Assembly (NCBI GenBank): GCA_900239685.1
Contig: OENT01000589.1
Coordinates: 30,814 to 94,813, forward strand
Source of the DNA: Rotaria macrura
Lineage: Eukaryota > Rotifera > Eurotatoria > Philodinida > Philodinidae
Reading direction: 5' to 3'
Length of the DNA: 64,000 nt
This document shows, in pieces, positions 23,669 to 36,663 of this stretch. A model generated the notes under the pieces. That model made no database searches. It had not been told where the DNA came from and saw only the letters and a list, made by a program, of their open reading frames with translations. Made by a program: the position numbers and the translations under genes. Position 1 is the first letter of the stretch. The number at the start of each line of letters is the position of its first letter.

Positions 23669-26613
23669 GAGGAATAAAGACTTTTCTCGTCTGGTCTTTG
23701 ATATAACTTGTGATTACATTATAGCACCATGGAAGATATTAGCTCTCGATATTTTTTTCCAAACACCAAATTTATCTTGAGATACTAAATACTCTTGTAG
23801 TGCTACTTTTAGATGAATTTTTTCGACCTGATACTAAGGGATTTCTAAGATTGTATTACGATTCAGGAGATTCAAATGAAGATAATTGATATCATAATGA
23901 GTCATGTACTGTTCAGAAAAGTTTTGTATAACCACACTGAAGGGTAATTGATTAACAATTCACAGTATTCACAAAAACGTATATTGTATCATGCATAGAC
24001 ATAAGGTATAACCGTTGTTCTATGGTTTTCCATCTAGCAGGATTCGTGAATTCCCACTACTTAAGTGTTCCAATGGATTTTTCTCTTATGCTTTCCTACC
24101 CCTATATCCCAGAGTATCTAATATGCAGCTATAAGCTCTAGTAAATAGATTTTAATATATTACTTATCCAGAGATTTTTATTGATGAGAATTAGATAGCA
24201 GCAACAACAATAATGTTGCACAAGTCTTACCGATAGGAGCTTTTACCGGTGTACATGAACTGCCAAAAAATTACTATTACGTAAATAGATTGAGCTATAG
24301 AGCACAGAAGAGGGCTCGTATATTGCTATAGTGGATTGATTTTAGATTATTCCTCAACCAGACTTTTCCTCAGTAGTGGAAAGTTACACGAAAGGGTCAC
24401 TGTTTTCCAATAATCAGCAATCGTTGATTGCTGGAACATTGTTTACTTTAAAATCCTGCTAAAACTCTAAGGGTGGTGATGGATTTGGCAAAAACCTATT
24501 GCTCACTGGCCTGTTACTAGATATGCCACCATATTCAGGTGACTAAAAATACGTGCATATCATAGTTATATTGAATGAACCATTTTCAATCGCTTCATAC
24601 TAATATGATACTAAATATAGTTCATTAGTCTATAAAGAACAGTATATATATATATAAATAATTACTAGTTCATACTAATCTAGCAAAAGTGCAGTCATAC
24701 GATAACTTTTATCTCAAATATACATGGAATAGATGATGTCTAATTGTGAAGAAAAGATACGAATCATATATATATATATATGATCATTTTATTCGGATGA
24801 GTAGCCTTTTTGTATCATTAAGCACCTTGCTGAAAACAATCGTAATTTCTCGTTTACAAGATATCAATTAAGGAGAAAAGAATGGCAGGAATTGAAACGT
24901 TCATTAGCTATAGTTAATATTTCCCTGTGATCCCTTTACGAAATAAAAAGTTTAAATCCATATCTGGCACTCTTCGTGAGATATTTCAACGTAAAATTGG
25001 GAAATTTTTGCAAAATTTTCCTAAAATGATGTCTTCATAAAACATGAACGAAAGAACGGATTGACTTGAAAGTTTTCGTAGAATTATTAGTCATATATCT
25101 GGCATTCTGTAGGAAATTCGAGTTCAATCCGTTGGTTTTTCTCGAGATTAGATGCCAAAATCATCTGATTGGTTGAGCGGTATGGAACACTAGAGCGTTT
25201 CGTAAAAATTCAATAAAACCGACAGGTTGAATACTTTTCGATACGGCTTGTGTAGAACTTCATCGAATTTTCTCCTCTATCACAAATATCAAAATGAGTC
25301 AAAGCTGTGGTATATGATCGAGCAGTGTCTATTACATTTGGTCGTAGCCTATCTGCAATGGCTCATAATAAGAGTTCAACGAAATCTCAAATATGGATTT
25401 TTATTTAAATCGATTGGCCATTATCTGCAGTATATTAAACAAAAGCAGTGCTTTCTACTGCTGGTTCTCTGCAACAAGAGTAAAATCTCTATTTTCTTGT
25501 TGACTCATTCTCAGGATCAGAGTGAGCATCACAAACATAATAGAAAAAGAAAAGAAATAAACTTTAGCTATCTTTGCGTTTCTGTCTTTCATCCTCAACA
25601 GGAGAGAAAAATGTAACTCGATAACAGCAAGAATAAAAAAAGAAAAAAGAGTATGCAGCGAGACATTCAGGCGATGGCATTCAAAAGAATGATGTTGACA
25701 TGACAGAAAAAAATAAAAGTAAGAACTAATAACAACATTTCAACTATTCTTTTGATCAGATTTTTTTTGTTTTTTATTTTCTGTATCTTTTGTTTTCTAC
25801 TCTGTGTTCATTTGAAAATGCTATAGTCTAAATGGCTTTTTAAATCAGCATTAACAAAAGAATAATCATAACGGTTCTTGAATAGACCATAAACAGTCAA
25901 CATTTTTGGTGGAGGAAAAAAAGAATACCAGATTCGATATGAACTGCAAGAGGATTTCCGAAAACCATTCAAACAAAAGGATGCATGTGTAAAAACGTAG
26001 TTATCATGATATTCCCATAGTACCATGCCTTAAACTTTGCAGACTCATATTCCTTTCACATATGAGCGAGACATTCAGTTATATCAATATCGACAGATAA
26101 GAGGTAGTGAGAAGAGGATTGTTTCCCAATGCATGAGAGGGATCCAAGAAACGAAAAATTGAATACACAGAATGTACAAACGAGAATGATTGAAAATGAT
26201 TGAAATCCATTGATCATTACACTTGGAACCGGTTTTTGTCACATTCAAGGTAATGCGAATTTTTCTTAGATGTATCAATATTTAAGTAAAAGAATGACTC
26301 AACACTGTTACAGGAAAAAAATAAGAGAACGTTCTTACGAGAGAAAAAACGTTGATTGTTGTTACAAAAGAAATTTTTGATTTGTTTTACATATGTTTTC
26401 ATCACATTTTGCGTTCTGTTACAATGAAGTTGGTTTCTCGTTAAATGCTAGAGTACCATAGAGTTCAAGACACTCTACAAAATTGCTTTTGAGACCACTT
26501 CTAGACCTCCCACGAAGAATGTGAAAAAATGTTTATGTTTGTTTACCGACAAAGTGTTTTGTGATAATTTGGTAGAGCATCGTAATTACAGAATCAATAA
26601 ACCAGCTAACATA
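23669..26613. other. Gene-poor stretch with TA microsatellites
   Basis: Short (TA)n runs lie near 24644-24656 and 24767-24782. A plus-strand frame of 129 codons (25227-25616) starts only at a non-ATG codon and has no recognisable motif. Other frames (25808-26026, 26084-26278 and 26217-26405, all minus) are short and unrecognised. Confidence 0.4.
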
Positions 26614-26769
26614 GAAAATGTACGTTAGATCGTGGTGAAATTGTCTACACAGTTCAGTCTTGTGAATGTCTCGGTAGAATTCGAAAATGTACGTTAGATC
26701 GTGGTGAAATTGTCTACACAGTTCAGTCTTGTGAATGTCTCGGTAGAATTCGAAGATGTACGTGATTGG
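26614..26769. repeat. Perfect 69-bp tandem duplication
   Basis: Copies at 26614-26682 and 26683-26751 are identical, and a third begins at 26752 (GAAGATGTACG) before diverging. The unit is a multiple of three and remains open on the minus strand, giving a 23-residue repeat within a 108-codon frame (26533-26859). That frame has no other support as a gene. Confidence 0.85.
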
Positions 26770-28274
26770 ATGAACCCTTCCTGAGTTATTACAAGAATAT
26801 TGATTTTTCTCTATGGTTTTCCTAAGAAAATTTTCTATCGGAGTCAAAGGCAATCCCATTTATTATATATCATTCGATAGAGACCTTTACAAGCTACAAA
26901 ACGGTATGTAGTATTTAAGAAAGCTAAGTCACCTATATGGCAGACATAATTAGTTAAGAAGTGTTACCAATGTTGTCAGCGCACTCATTGACTCACAATT
27001 AGAGCTGTCTTCTGTTCACATGTATGTTATTTTGACATTGTATGGGATGAAGGATTCGAATCTGTATCCCATTGATTGAGTAGTAGCTTATAAAAATCAA
27101 GTCATGAGCAAAATGGAACTCTTAGGGTCAATGAAGGCAGAGAGTTCAAATATGACCTGTATTCGATTCCAAATCTTTTCTGATGTGCAACAGTAAATGG
27201 GAATCATAATTATAGAAAATATTTTGTCATGATAATTTTCGTGTCTACACATTCTCGAAAGACATCTGTCTCAAACAACTTTTTTACTACACGTAACTCT
27301 CTGATCAAATCCGAAGTTTTCGCCTTTATTGGTTTTTACCTTAACTTCGAAGTATATTAAGTGATCTGCATTACCGTCTCCAACAATTCATTTATGTGAG
27401 ATTATTTTCTCAATCTAGATATGACTTATCTTATCGTACATGCAGCTTATTGTATATATTTTCTCCTGTACGCTCTTTTTATATAATTCATATGATACTA
27501 TGAGTTATTTTCCTAAGGAATCCTTCTTCGTGAAGAAATTTCTGCAGCATAGAAATAGTGATGTTGGGACGGTATTTTTCCATTATTTAGGCTCATTTGA
27601 AGTCGAAAAGTTATTTTAGTAATTGTCCAAATATACTGTTTGATAACCACAGAAAATAACATTCTGCTTTAATATGCTACAATAAACAACCTTCGCAGCA
27701 GAGGGAGCATTTATCCCTCAAATGGTGGCATTCTTCAATCAGCGCAGAGTGTGAGTAACGGGAAATATTACGCTTAACATATCCACATCCACACAAACGC
27801 ACGTCCTCAAATTCTTATACCAGCAAACCATTGAGTTACGTCATATACAATAGGATAAACCGATATATTTAATGCAAAATGAGACGATTTCTAATAGTAG
27901 ATGTATTAGGTTGTATGAAACTACTTATATTCTTTATTTCTTATCGGTAATAGCCACACACATATCATAGAGAACACAAGATATTTATATGTATGTAAAG
28001 GAGGAGGAAAAACAACGAGAAAAAGAGAACGAGGATAGCAACAGAAATAAATACGCTTATGAGAAAGAGTACTATTGTCAGGTATGACAATTGGTTAGAT
28101 ATACAATTCCGTATACGGGAATATATAACATAAGAAATAAAGAGGCTAAATAAGAGTTAGCTTGTTTTGGTTAGCATTATCATAGAATGGTATTTCTACT
28201 AACATACAGAAAGATATATGTAAAACCGATATAGTTAGTATTACAATAAAAAGGCACTTTTTGGTAACATACAA
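26770..28274. other. Gene-free stretch
   Basis: AT-rich sequence with no recognisable gene, RNA or element. Confidence 0.4.
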
Positions 28275-29196
28275 AGATATACCGGGCGTTGCAAAAATTT
28301 TGCAACATTCTTTGTTTTGCGAATATTTCTGCACAGACAAGCGATATAATCTTGATTCTTTTTTCAAAAGATACGTGATCAAATTCTCTACAAACTTCAA
28401 TGTATCTTAGTTTACAACAATATAATTGAGCTTTTTTATTGGTTAAATAGTATGACTATATGAAACGATCCTATTTCCTATACATTGTTTAGTAATTCAT
28501 TCTTTTCGTGAAAGTCGATATTCAATTCTTAAAACATTTTATACTGCTATACAGCTCTAGCAATCCTCTGTTGATTGCTTACGTATCTACTGTTTTTTAT
28601 GTTTATTCCTTTGCACAGACGAATGGTCGTATTTTCGTGATCTTCATGTCTGATTTCTATGTTTCAAAGAAAGCATTTTACAAATGCCACTTAACTCTAA
28701 AACGTTTTCATTTTGGCAGTATTCGGTAGGTAAGTAATTTTTCTTTCTGTGTGCAGTCCCAATAAAGCGTGAAAAATAATTCCACTGAATGAAGACTTCG
28801 AACAATGTCAAGAAGGCCACTTTTGTTGTAGCAGCTCAGGCAGATCATAGTTTTTAGAAAAATATAGACACGATCAAACACTTACAAATAATTCTAAAAG
28901 TACATTCCGCACACATTCCAATTACAATGGGAGAGTCTCTTACATGTATTTTTAGTGCGGAAAAACGTTGGAAAAAGAGAAACAGACACGTGGGAAGTAG
29001 GTTCATTTCATATAGTCATACTATGTAACCAATAAAAAAGCTCAATTATATTGTTGTAAACTAAGACACATTGAAGTTTGTAGAGAATTTGAGCACGCAT
29101 CTTTTGAAAAAAGAATCAAGATTATATCGCTTGTCTGTGCAGAAATATTCGCAAAACAAAGAATGTTGCAAAACTTTTGCAATACTCAGGATATCT
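28275..29196. repeat. Large inverted repeat, two arms of about 200 bp
   Basis: The arms at about 28275-28484 and 28993-29196 are inverted copies with roughly 90% agreement. Both encode the same frame start (MKFVENL..., minus strand on the left, plus strand on the right). The 500-bp spacer has no recognisable coding sequence. It may be a foldback element or an inverted local duplication. Target duplications were not found at the outer ends. Confidence 0.75.
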
Positions 29197-29458
29197 AAAG
29201 ACCTTAGACGAAACCCATCGAGTTTTTCTGATTTGATATCGTTTTTGTTCGTTTCATCGCAATATGTTGTCCTATTTATTATTTTTCCACCAGTTTATTA
29301 AGTAAATTTAAGATGCATGTTACTAATGAAAATCATATTCATCGTAGTACAGCCAAGAGACTATTCGAAGATAAGTGAAAAGATGATTGTGTGAGAAATT
29401 AGTAGGAATAATATTATACAATTGCTCTCATTTTTGCTAAATTTTAGCTACCGATAGT

Positions 29459-32400
29459 ATGGAACACACACATGCTGATCCAGTTATTCCTGCTCTTGAC
29501 TCAGGCTTCATCGAGCGTCAAGCACAAAAGCGTGACGCAATGTAGGTAATACTCACTGGAGGCAAACATGTGATGCTTTCTTATAATTGGAGCAGCCAAG
29601 CTATCGTATCCAAAGTATACCAAATTCTAAAAGACGATAATATTCCAGTTTGGTTTGATATTCAAGGAGATATGAAACAAAATATATACGAAAGGTGTGC
29701 ATGTAAATATTAATGTTTCGTCGTAATAATATGATAATGAAATTTCACTTTCGCTTAGCATGGCTGATGGAATAGAAAATGCTGCTGTCGTCTGTTGTTT
29801 TCTAACGCCGGATTATCAGAAATCTGAGAATTGCAAACTTGAATTACAGTATGCAAGAAAAAGAAACAAGCGCATCATTCCATGTATGCTTGGTGAGAAA
29901 GCGTGGACACCCTCCGGTTGGCTGGGATTAATAACAGCTGGAGAACAATACATCAACCTCCGAGATGACTCCGAAGAGAATATCCTTTTACGAGCAAGAC
30001 AACTGATTGAACGAATAAAGAATCAATCTCCGACATTACATATAGTCGATGAACCAAGTTATTTATTCGAAATAATTAGACTAGAATATAAACGAAACAG
30101 TCGTATTGAGCGAATTATGAATCCGATAAAATCTGTTTCAATTGAACAAAGTTACATTAACTTAGCGATCGTTGAAATGAAAGAACAACAAGAAATGGAA
30201 AAGAAACTGCGTGATGCTCAACACAATGATGCAATCATGGGCACCTTTGAACAGATTTGTGGCATCAAGACTGCGGTAGATGTTAACGACATTTTTAACA
30301 AATCTAAGGATCAAACAAAGAATTTGCTCGTACTTGGGCGAGCTGGAATTGGAAAATCAACATTTTGTCAATATGTTGCTTATAAATGGGCCACGGGCAC
30401 ACTTTGGTCTCAATACGATCTACTTGTTTTAATTCCGTTGCGTTCCCTAACAGAGAGCCGTTACCCTCCATCGGCGCCTGGGACGAACTACACACTGTTT
30501 GATCTGGTGAAAAAAGAATATTACATCCATGGTCTTTCCGAAGCAGATGACAGGCTCTTGAGAAAGCAATTTGGTCTAAGTCAAGTGCTATGGATTTTGG
30601 ATAGCTATGATGAAATTGTACAAAATGTGCCAGGACATCTACAATATTTATTCGAACAATTACTTAAGACTCCACACCATATCATCACATCTCGTCCCTA
30701 CTTGAATAAATTATCGTACAAAGTGCAATTGGAAATTACAGGATTTACAGATGACAATATTGTGGAATATGTCAAGCAGTTCTTCGATCAAGCTGAAGAT
30801 ACAACACAACATTCAACATCCAAAGACAAAAGACTATTAAGTTTTTTACAATTCAATCCAAGCATTTGGGGTGTTGCACATATTCCAATCAATCTAGAAT
30901 TAATATGCAGTCTTTGGAGTGATACAGATTGGTCCGAAATGAAAACACTAACAATGACAATGCTTTATGACAATATTGTTGAATGGCTATGTCGACGGTA
31001 TCTGTCAAAACAAAATGCTGACATTCAGATGACAAAAGAGGATGTTTATGAAGATTGTCGGAAGGAATTGACTTTTTTGGAAACATTTGCGTTTAAAGGA
31101 ATGGAAAACAACACCGTAATTCTACGGAAAGATTTACTGCAAAAAACTTTGAAGGAGACCGAGTACTCATCAAAGCACTATACCAGCTTACTTAATATTG
31201 GTATTCTTAAATCGATAAATGTACAGTCAACTGGTAATCGAATCGAAGTAGAGAAAGATCATTATTTTATTCATCTTAGCTTTCAAGAACATTTTGCAGC
31301 GCGATACTTAGTGAAAGCTCTCAGTGGCCCAGGACGTGAAGCAGCCATTCAATTCATCAAAAGTCATAAGTACAACCAACGCTTTCAATTGGTGTTTATC
31401 TTTACGTCGGGTCTTCTCGCTCAGAATGATGTTGAATCGTGCACTGACATGTTCTGGAATATTATTTTAGGGGAACCATCGGATTTGGTTGGTTTAAGAC
31501 ACATACAACTTATCATTTCTTGCATGGAGGAGACTACTAGTAATTCATGTTTTCGTCGACATGCCGAATTGGTGGATTCTATTGCAAAAGGGATCATAAT
31601 TGCTGTATCAATGAAGCACGATATTATTTACAAACAACTTCAAGAGTCGTTGCGGAGAAGTGCTTCGTTATTAAATAACTCAACAATACAAGATACATTG
31701 ATTAAGCTTCTCGAAAGCGAAGATCCGAATACAAAAAAAAAATGTGCTTTCATTCATTTCAGAACTATCGATATCGAATCCATCATCTCAACTCGTTGAA
31801 CTATTACTTCACCAACTTGATGATAAGTATTGGATTACCAGACTGAAAGCATGCGAAGCTCTCGGGCAACTGCGTGCAGAAGCAGTAACCGATGATGTAA
31901 TCAATAGGCTACTTGTTGCACTTGAGGACGAGAGTAATAACGTCAGAGGGAGTGCATATTATGCTCTGGGGAAAATGGGTGAAAAAGCAGCAACAAATCC
32001 CGTGATGAATGCCATGGTGGCTGTACTCGAGAATAAGAATGGGAATTTCAGAGAAGTTGTATGCGAAGCGCTGGGAGAAATTGGTAAAAAAGCAGCAAGG
32101 GACGATGTCCTCAATTGGTTAGTGACTACAGCTGAAGATGATAGTGCGGATATCAGACGGAGAGCATGTGAAGCTCTTGGGAAAATGGGAGAAAAAGCAG
32201 CAACCAATGATGTTATGAATAAGCTGGTGATTGCACTTGGAGATGAAAACTATTTTGTTCGTGAGAGTACACGTATAGCTCTCGGGAACATGAACCAAAA
32301 ATTGACTACCAATGATGTTATGAATAGGTTATTGACGGCACTTCAGGATGAAGATGTGAATGTTAAGCAACGTGCATGCACAGCTCTAGGAGAAATGGGT

Positions 32401-33858
32401 GAGGAAACTGCAAAGAATGATGTCATCAATAGACTGATGACTGCTCTTTGCGATAAGGATGAGAAGGTCAGAGAGAATGCATGCAAAGCTCTTGGAAAAA
32501 TGGGCGGAAAGGCTGCAAGTGATGATGTAATCAATAGACTGATGATTACACTTGAGGATGAAAATGAAAACGTACGATTGTGTGCATGTCAAATCCTTCG
32601 GAGAATGGGGGGAAAAGTACCGATTAGCAAATTGGTCCATGGACTGATCGCTGCACTGAAAGATGAGCATTGGAATATCAGAGAAAATGCATGCTTAGGT
32701 CTCGGAGAAATGGGTGAAAAGGCAGCAACCAATGACGTTATCAATGGTCTCGTAATGGCACTTGGAGATTCGTATGGCAATGTGCAAGAGGCTGCATGCA
32801 ATGCTCTGGAGAAAATGGGTGAGCAAGCAGCAAGTAATGACGTTGTCAATGCCCTGATCATTGCACTTGGAAATACGTGGCCACATGTCAGAGAGAGTGC
32901 CTGGAAAGCTCTCAGAAAAATGCGTGAAAAGGCAACAACCAAAGATGTTACGAATAGAATACTAACAGCACTTAAGGATGACAATTGGAATGTCAGATTG
33001 GGGGCATGTCAAGCTCTTGGAAAAGTTAGTGAAAAAGTCCCAGCCTTGGATGTGATCGATACAGTACTCATTGTACTTGATGATGAAAACCAATCGGTGA
33101 GATCAAAAGCATGGGAAGTTCTTGGGGAGCTAGGTGAAAAAGCAGCAACTAGTAACGTAATCAATCGACTGGTGACTGCACTTAGAGATCAGAGTGGTTA
33201 TGTCAGACTGAAAGCAAGTGAAGCTCTGGGGAAAATGGGTGAAAAGGCAGCAACTAATGATGTGATTACTGGATTAATGACTACATTGGGAGATAATGAT
33301 TGGAATATCAAATGTGCGGTATGTGAGGCTCTTGGGAAAATGGGTGCGAAAGCAGCAGCTAAAACTTTGATCAATGAGTTTGTGGCTATATTTAAAGGGG
33401 ATGACATTGTACACGTGAAAAAAAGTGCATGTGAGGCTCTTGGAAATCTTGGCGGAAATGCACCAACCAACGACATTATTAATGCGCTAGTGATTGCACT
33501 TGGGGACAAATCAACATCTGTTAGCGAGAAGGCATGTGAAGTTATCGATAAAATGGGTGAAAATGCAGTAACAGATGACATCATCAGAGGATTATTAAAT
33601 GCAGGTCTTCGTGTCATTGGATACAGTAGAGCCTATGGGGCACTTGAAAGGATTCTTCGTTCGTTAACAGCATTAACACAATTATCCTCTGATACAGTTT
33701 CGAAACTTTTTGAAAATATGAAAGATGGCAAGTTGCGGAACTTGAGAACTATTCCTGCAGATCAATTTTTAAAAGTGTTTCTACATACAAAAATTGGGTG
33801 TGGGTGTGGGTGTGGGTGTGGGAGTGTACTGTGGAATTTTCTTTTAGTTCACCATTGA
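29459..33858 (+). CDS. TIR-NACHT-HEAT repeat receptor-like STAND protein (two coding interruptions)
   Basis: Exon 1 (29459-29694) carries the start of a TIR domain (VMLSYNWSS, PVWFDIQG). A 64-bp GT-AG intron (29695-29758) joins in frame to MADGIENAAVVCCFLTP and SENCKLELQYA. The Glu of CKLEL sits where TIR NADases keep their catalytic Glu. A linker leads to a NACHT ATPase with Walker A GRAGIGKST and Walker B LWILDSYDEI, a sensor-type Arg in TSRPY, then a winged-helix-like region. From about 31744 come 17-18 HEAT units of 35 residues (consensus CEALGKMGEKAATNDVINRL). Two defects are seen. An in-frame TAG lies at 29543-29545, upstream of a usable ATG at 29573. A run of ten A at 31733-31742 puts the HEAT part in the +1 frame, and one A fewer would restore it. 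The C-terminus runs into a TGTGGG repeat. By family, such proteins are NLR-like sensors. The ligand and role here are unknown. Confidence 0.85.
33796..33822 (+). repeat. Interstitial telomere-like repeat, (GGGTGT)4.5
   Basis: Twenty-seven bases of perfect TGTGGG-type hexamer lie in the 3' end of the NACHT-HEAT frame and are translated as alternating Gly-Cys. From memory, TGTGGG-type repeats have been reported as the telomere repeat of bdelloid rotifers. Whether this is a true telomeric insertion or a microsatellite cannot be decided from the window. Degenerate relatives follow at about 34014-34047. Confidence 0.7.
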
Positions 33859-36606
33859 GAAAATGTCGGTTTATGCGGATTATATGAGATTATCATCGGA
33901 TTTTGTTGTAAAAGATGCGGCGATAATCTCGTATAATCTGACAATTTCTCAGAGACTAAAACCCATTTTTCCCTCACACCCAAAAAATGATAAAAACAGC
34001 CTCTTCAGAAGACTGTGTGGGTGTTGGTGGGTATTTGCGTGTGTGTGAGTGTCCATTTACGTGTGGGATTTTTCCGTCATAAAACAGCAACGAAGGTACC
34101 CATTTCCACCCCTAATTCATTCTGTTATCCCAAGTTCTTGTCAACATTCATTATCGAAGGACAGGGTATATCTGTCGGTGCTTCATTAACTACAAAATAA
34201 ATGAACAGGTTGCCAGTAGGTAACGCAAGCACGCTTTGTCAACTTTTGATCAGACTTTTTAAGCAATAACAAAGGTTAGAGTATTGAAAAGTTGAAGATA
34301 TATTTATGTTATGAAAAACTTTAACATGTATAAGTTTCATGCTAATCGATTTTGTAATTTCGCTTTTATACTAAAAATACATGCGAGCAACGCACTCATA
34401 AAACAAGCCCTCCTTAATGTGGGTGGTGCTGGAAGATGTGACATTTCTGCAATTATTTGATTTGAGAAAAAATTAGTTAGATTGTAATGTTTAGAGGCCA
34501 GTTAGGAGTCTCTGTGTGTAAACTTAATTTTGAAAGCTGTTGGGTTGTTCAGAAACAATGCTACTACTATCGGGGTAACGCACTCAATTTTCTTCTACAT
34601 GTTTTACCCTCTCCATCATTGGTAGCCTTCATTTTGATAGAAACGAATATAAAATCATTTGTTTTCTTTTTATTTAAAAAATTTATGCGTTTCATCATAA
34701 AATAAGTAAAAAATAGACAACAATATAATACCCAGGAGATTAATTCCGATAATCAGATCCCATATGATTCTTATCGGAACAAGATAGGATTGTGCAACGT
34801 TTTTCTCGAACTGACTTAATTCGATCCAATTCGGGAAACGGAATGAACATCGGATACTTAATGTTGAATACCGCCAGATTCTGTGTTAAGATTTCGATAG
34901 AATCTGGCGTACGCTTTTGACCTAGCTCTGGGAGAGTTCATAGTTACAGATAAGTAGCTATAAAATTAATAAAATGGGTTTCTTATGTCGGATCCATCTG
35001 TATTTTCTGTGTTTCAGTTTTCCAGAATGGCATCGGACAGCGCCAGATGACCGTATTCGATAAGATCCAGTCAGATCCGACTTCGAATTCATCCAATTGC
35101 ATACTGCCTATCATTAGACTTTTTGCGCAAGATTAAATTAAAATTGAACTGTTCATTGTTCAGGAGGATAATCATACACTCGATATTCACTAGCATCTTG
35201 TCTTACAACTGTAATAAGATGTAATTTTTGAATTTTTTTAACAGAGACTCTATTCGGAAAAATACTTGTAATTGAACTGTCGATTTATCAGTATCTTCTT
35301 GTGTTATTTCTTGAATAACGATGACTTCACGTTTCTTTTTGGCAATACTAACAAAATCAGTTGCATTTTCACATTTACCTTTTCCAGTTAAAATTTGTTG
35401 CCTAACAAGTCCGTTTGGCAAGGGTGGTAGTAAAAACGAGCCAAAAAATTCCAAACTGGTGTTCAAATGACAATAAATATCTAAGACCAGTTTATCATGC
35501 TAAAAGATGAGGTGATTTATTGAAAAATCTGGAATGAGACATATAGGAAAAAAATATTTTGTGAGTGCTCTACAATTTTGTCTTCAATAAATAGAGATAA
35601 ATCGAAACTAATATAGCCCCTAAGTAACTTATGAAAATTTTGCGAAAATGTATGCGTTACGGCCAAATCGACCAAGCAGCTATGGTGAAAACTCAACTAT
35701 AAACTCTGTCTGGTAACGCATTCACCCAAGAATTTATCAGGTTTTAGGAGCTTTCAATTCTTTTTAATAAAAGGCATGGTATCTATTGTTGATATCAACG
35801 AATAGCCCAAATATCGTAGATTCAAAATACATGTCAAACTCCAGTTGACAGTTATACTTAAACTGTGTTCTTTCTTGCTTTCTATAACGACATAAAGATG
35901 ACATCAGTTAAAACGAAGATCTCACCATCTGATGGCGTGTATTTTTTTCTTCCTTAAAGGAAATGACGGAATTCAAAGTATGTATTCTGATACAAGAAAG
36001 TGTGCTCTACAAGATAGTATAACGCATTTTTATGAAATTTTCACTTCTACTTTTCTCACATCGATTGACCGTTAGCCGGACCAACTGAGAACCGATGTTA
36101 TGCATAAAACCTTATCCATTAACATTAATCTTAGGTGAAATAAATTAATTAAAAGAATTAATTAAAAGAATTAATTAATTTTGATTTTTAAATGGTCCTG
36201 CCCTACTGCCAAGTGAAGAAATAAGTTGAGAAAGGAACCATTGGAGCGAGCACATAGTTCCCATGTTTTAAATACTCTCTGGATGTGGGTGGGAGTATTT
36301 TTGCTAGCACGATGTCATGTTATTTTTATCGACACTGTGATGATTTTGTATATATTCTTGTGCTAGTGGTTGCTCAAAGAAACACGGTATCGTCATTTAA
36401 TATGAGAACGTGAGTACACACAAAGCGAATATTTCATCATTTCGTTTTTCTTTCCATACGTTAATGTTTCATGAAAGAAAGAAAAGCAATAGAAATGGCG
36501 TCACACGCTACAAAAGTACAACTACCTATTCACCGTCTTTTTTCTGTTCTGTTCGTGATTCAGTATTAAAGATTCGATCGTAACCAACAATGATATCCGG
36601 ATGTCA
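33859..36606. other. Gene-poor stretch downstream of the NACHT gene
   Basis: AATAAA at 34196-34201 could serve the NACHT transcript. A minus-strand frame of 87 codons (35203-35466) has protein-like composition (for example LVRQQILTGKGKCENATDF) but was not recognised; it may be a decayed exon. A simple AATTAATTAAAAG repeat lies at 36137-36182. The rest is featureless. Confidence 0.4.
34740..35110. repeat. Dispersed GATCCGA/TCCGAT-rich sequence
   Basis: Motifs such as AATTCCGATAATCAGATCC and CAGATCCGACTTCG are concentrated here and recur at 40000-40350 and near 5800. The copies are too divergent to align by eye, so this is a tentative low-copy repeat family. Confidence 0.3.
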
Positions 36607-36632
36607 GAACTGGCTGGCATTCGGGTACCACG

Positions 36633-36663
<31 letters not shown>

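Noticed and set aside
25227-25616. 129-codon plus-strand frame
   Set aside because: No ATG start, no domain, low-complexity Lys/Arg/His-rich end; likely chance.
31959-33617. Long minus-strand frames (for example 32589-32984 and 33198-33617) opposite the HEAT array
   Set aside because: They are antisense shadows created by the 105-bp periodic HEAT coding sequence; they have Ser/Ala/Phe-rich composition and no own motifs.
35203-35466. 87-codon minus-strand frame with protein-like look
   Set aside because: Not recognised, no start context or splice partners; mentioned only as a possible decayed exon.
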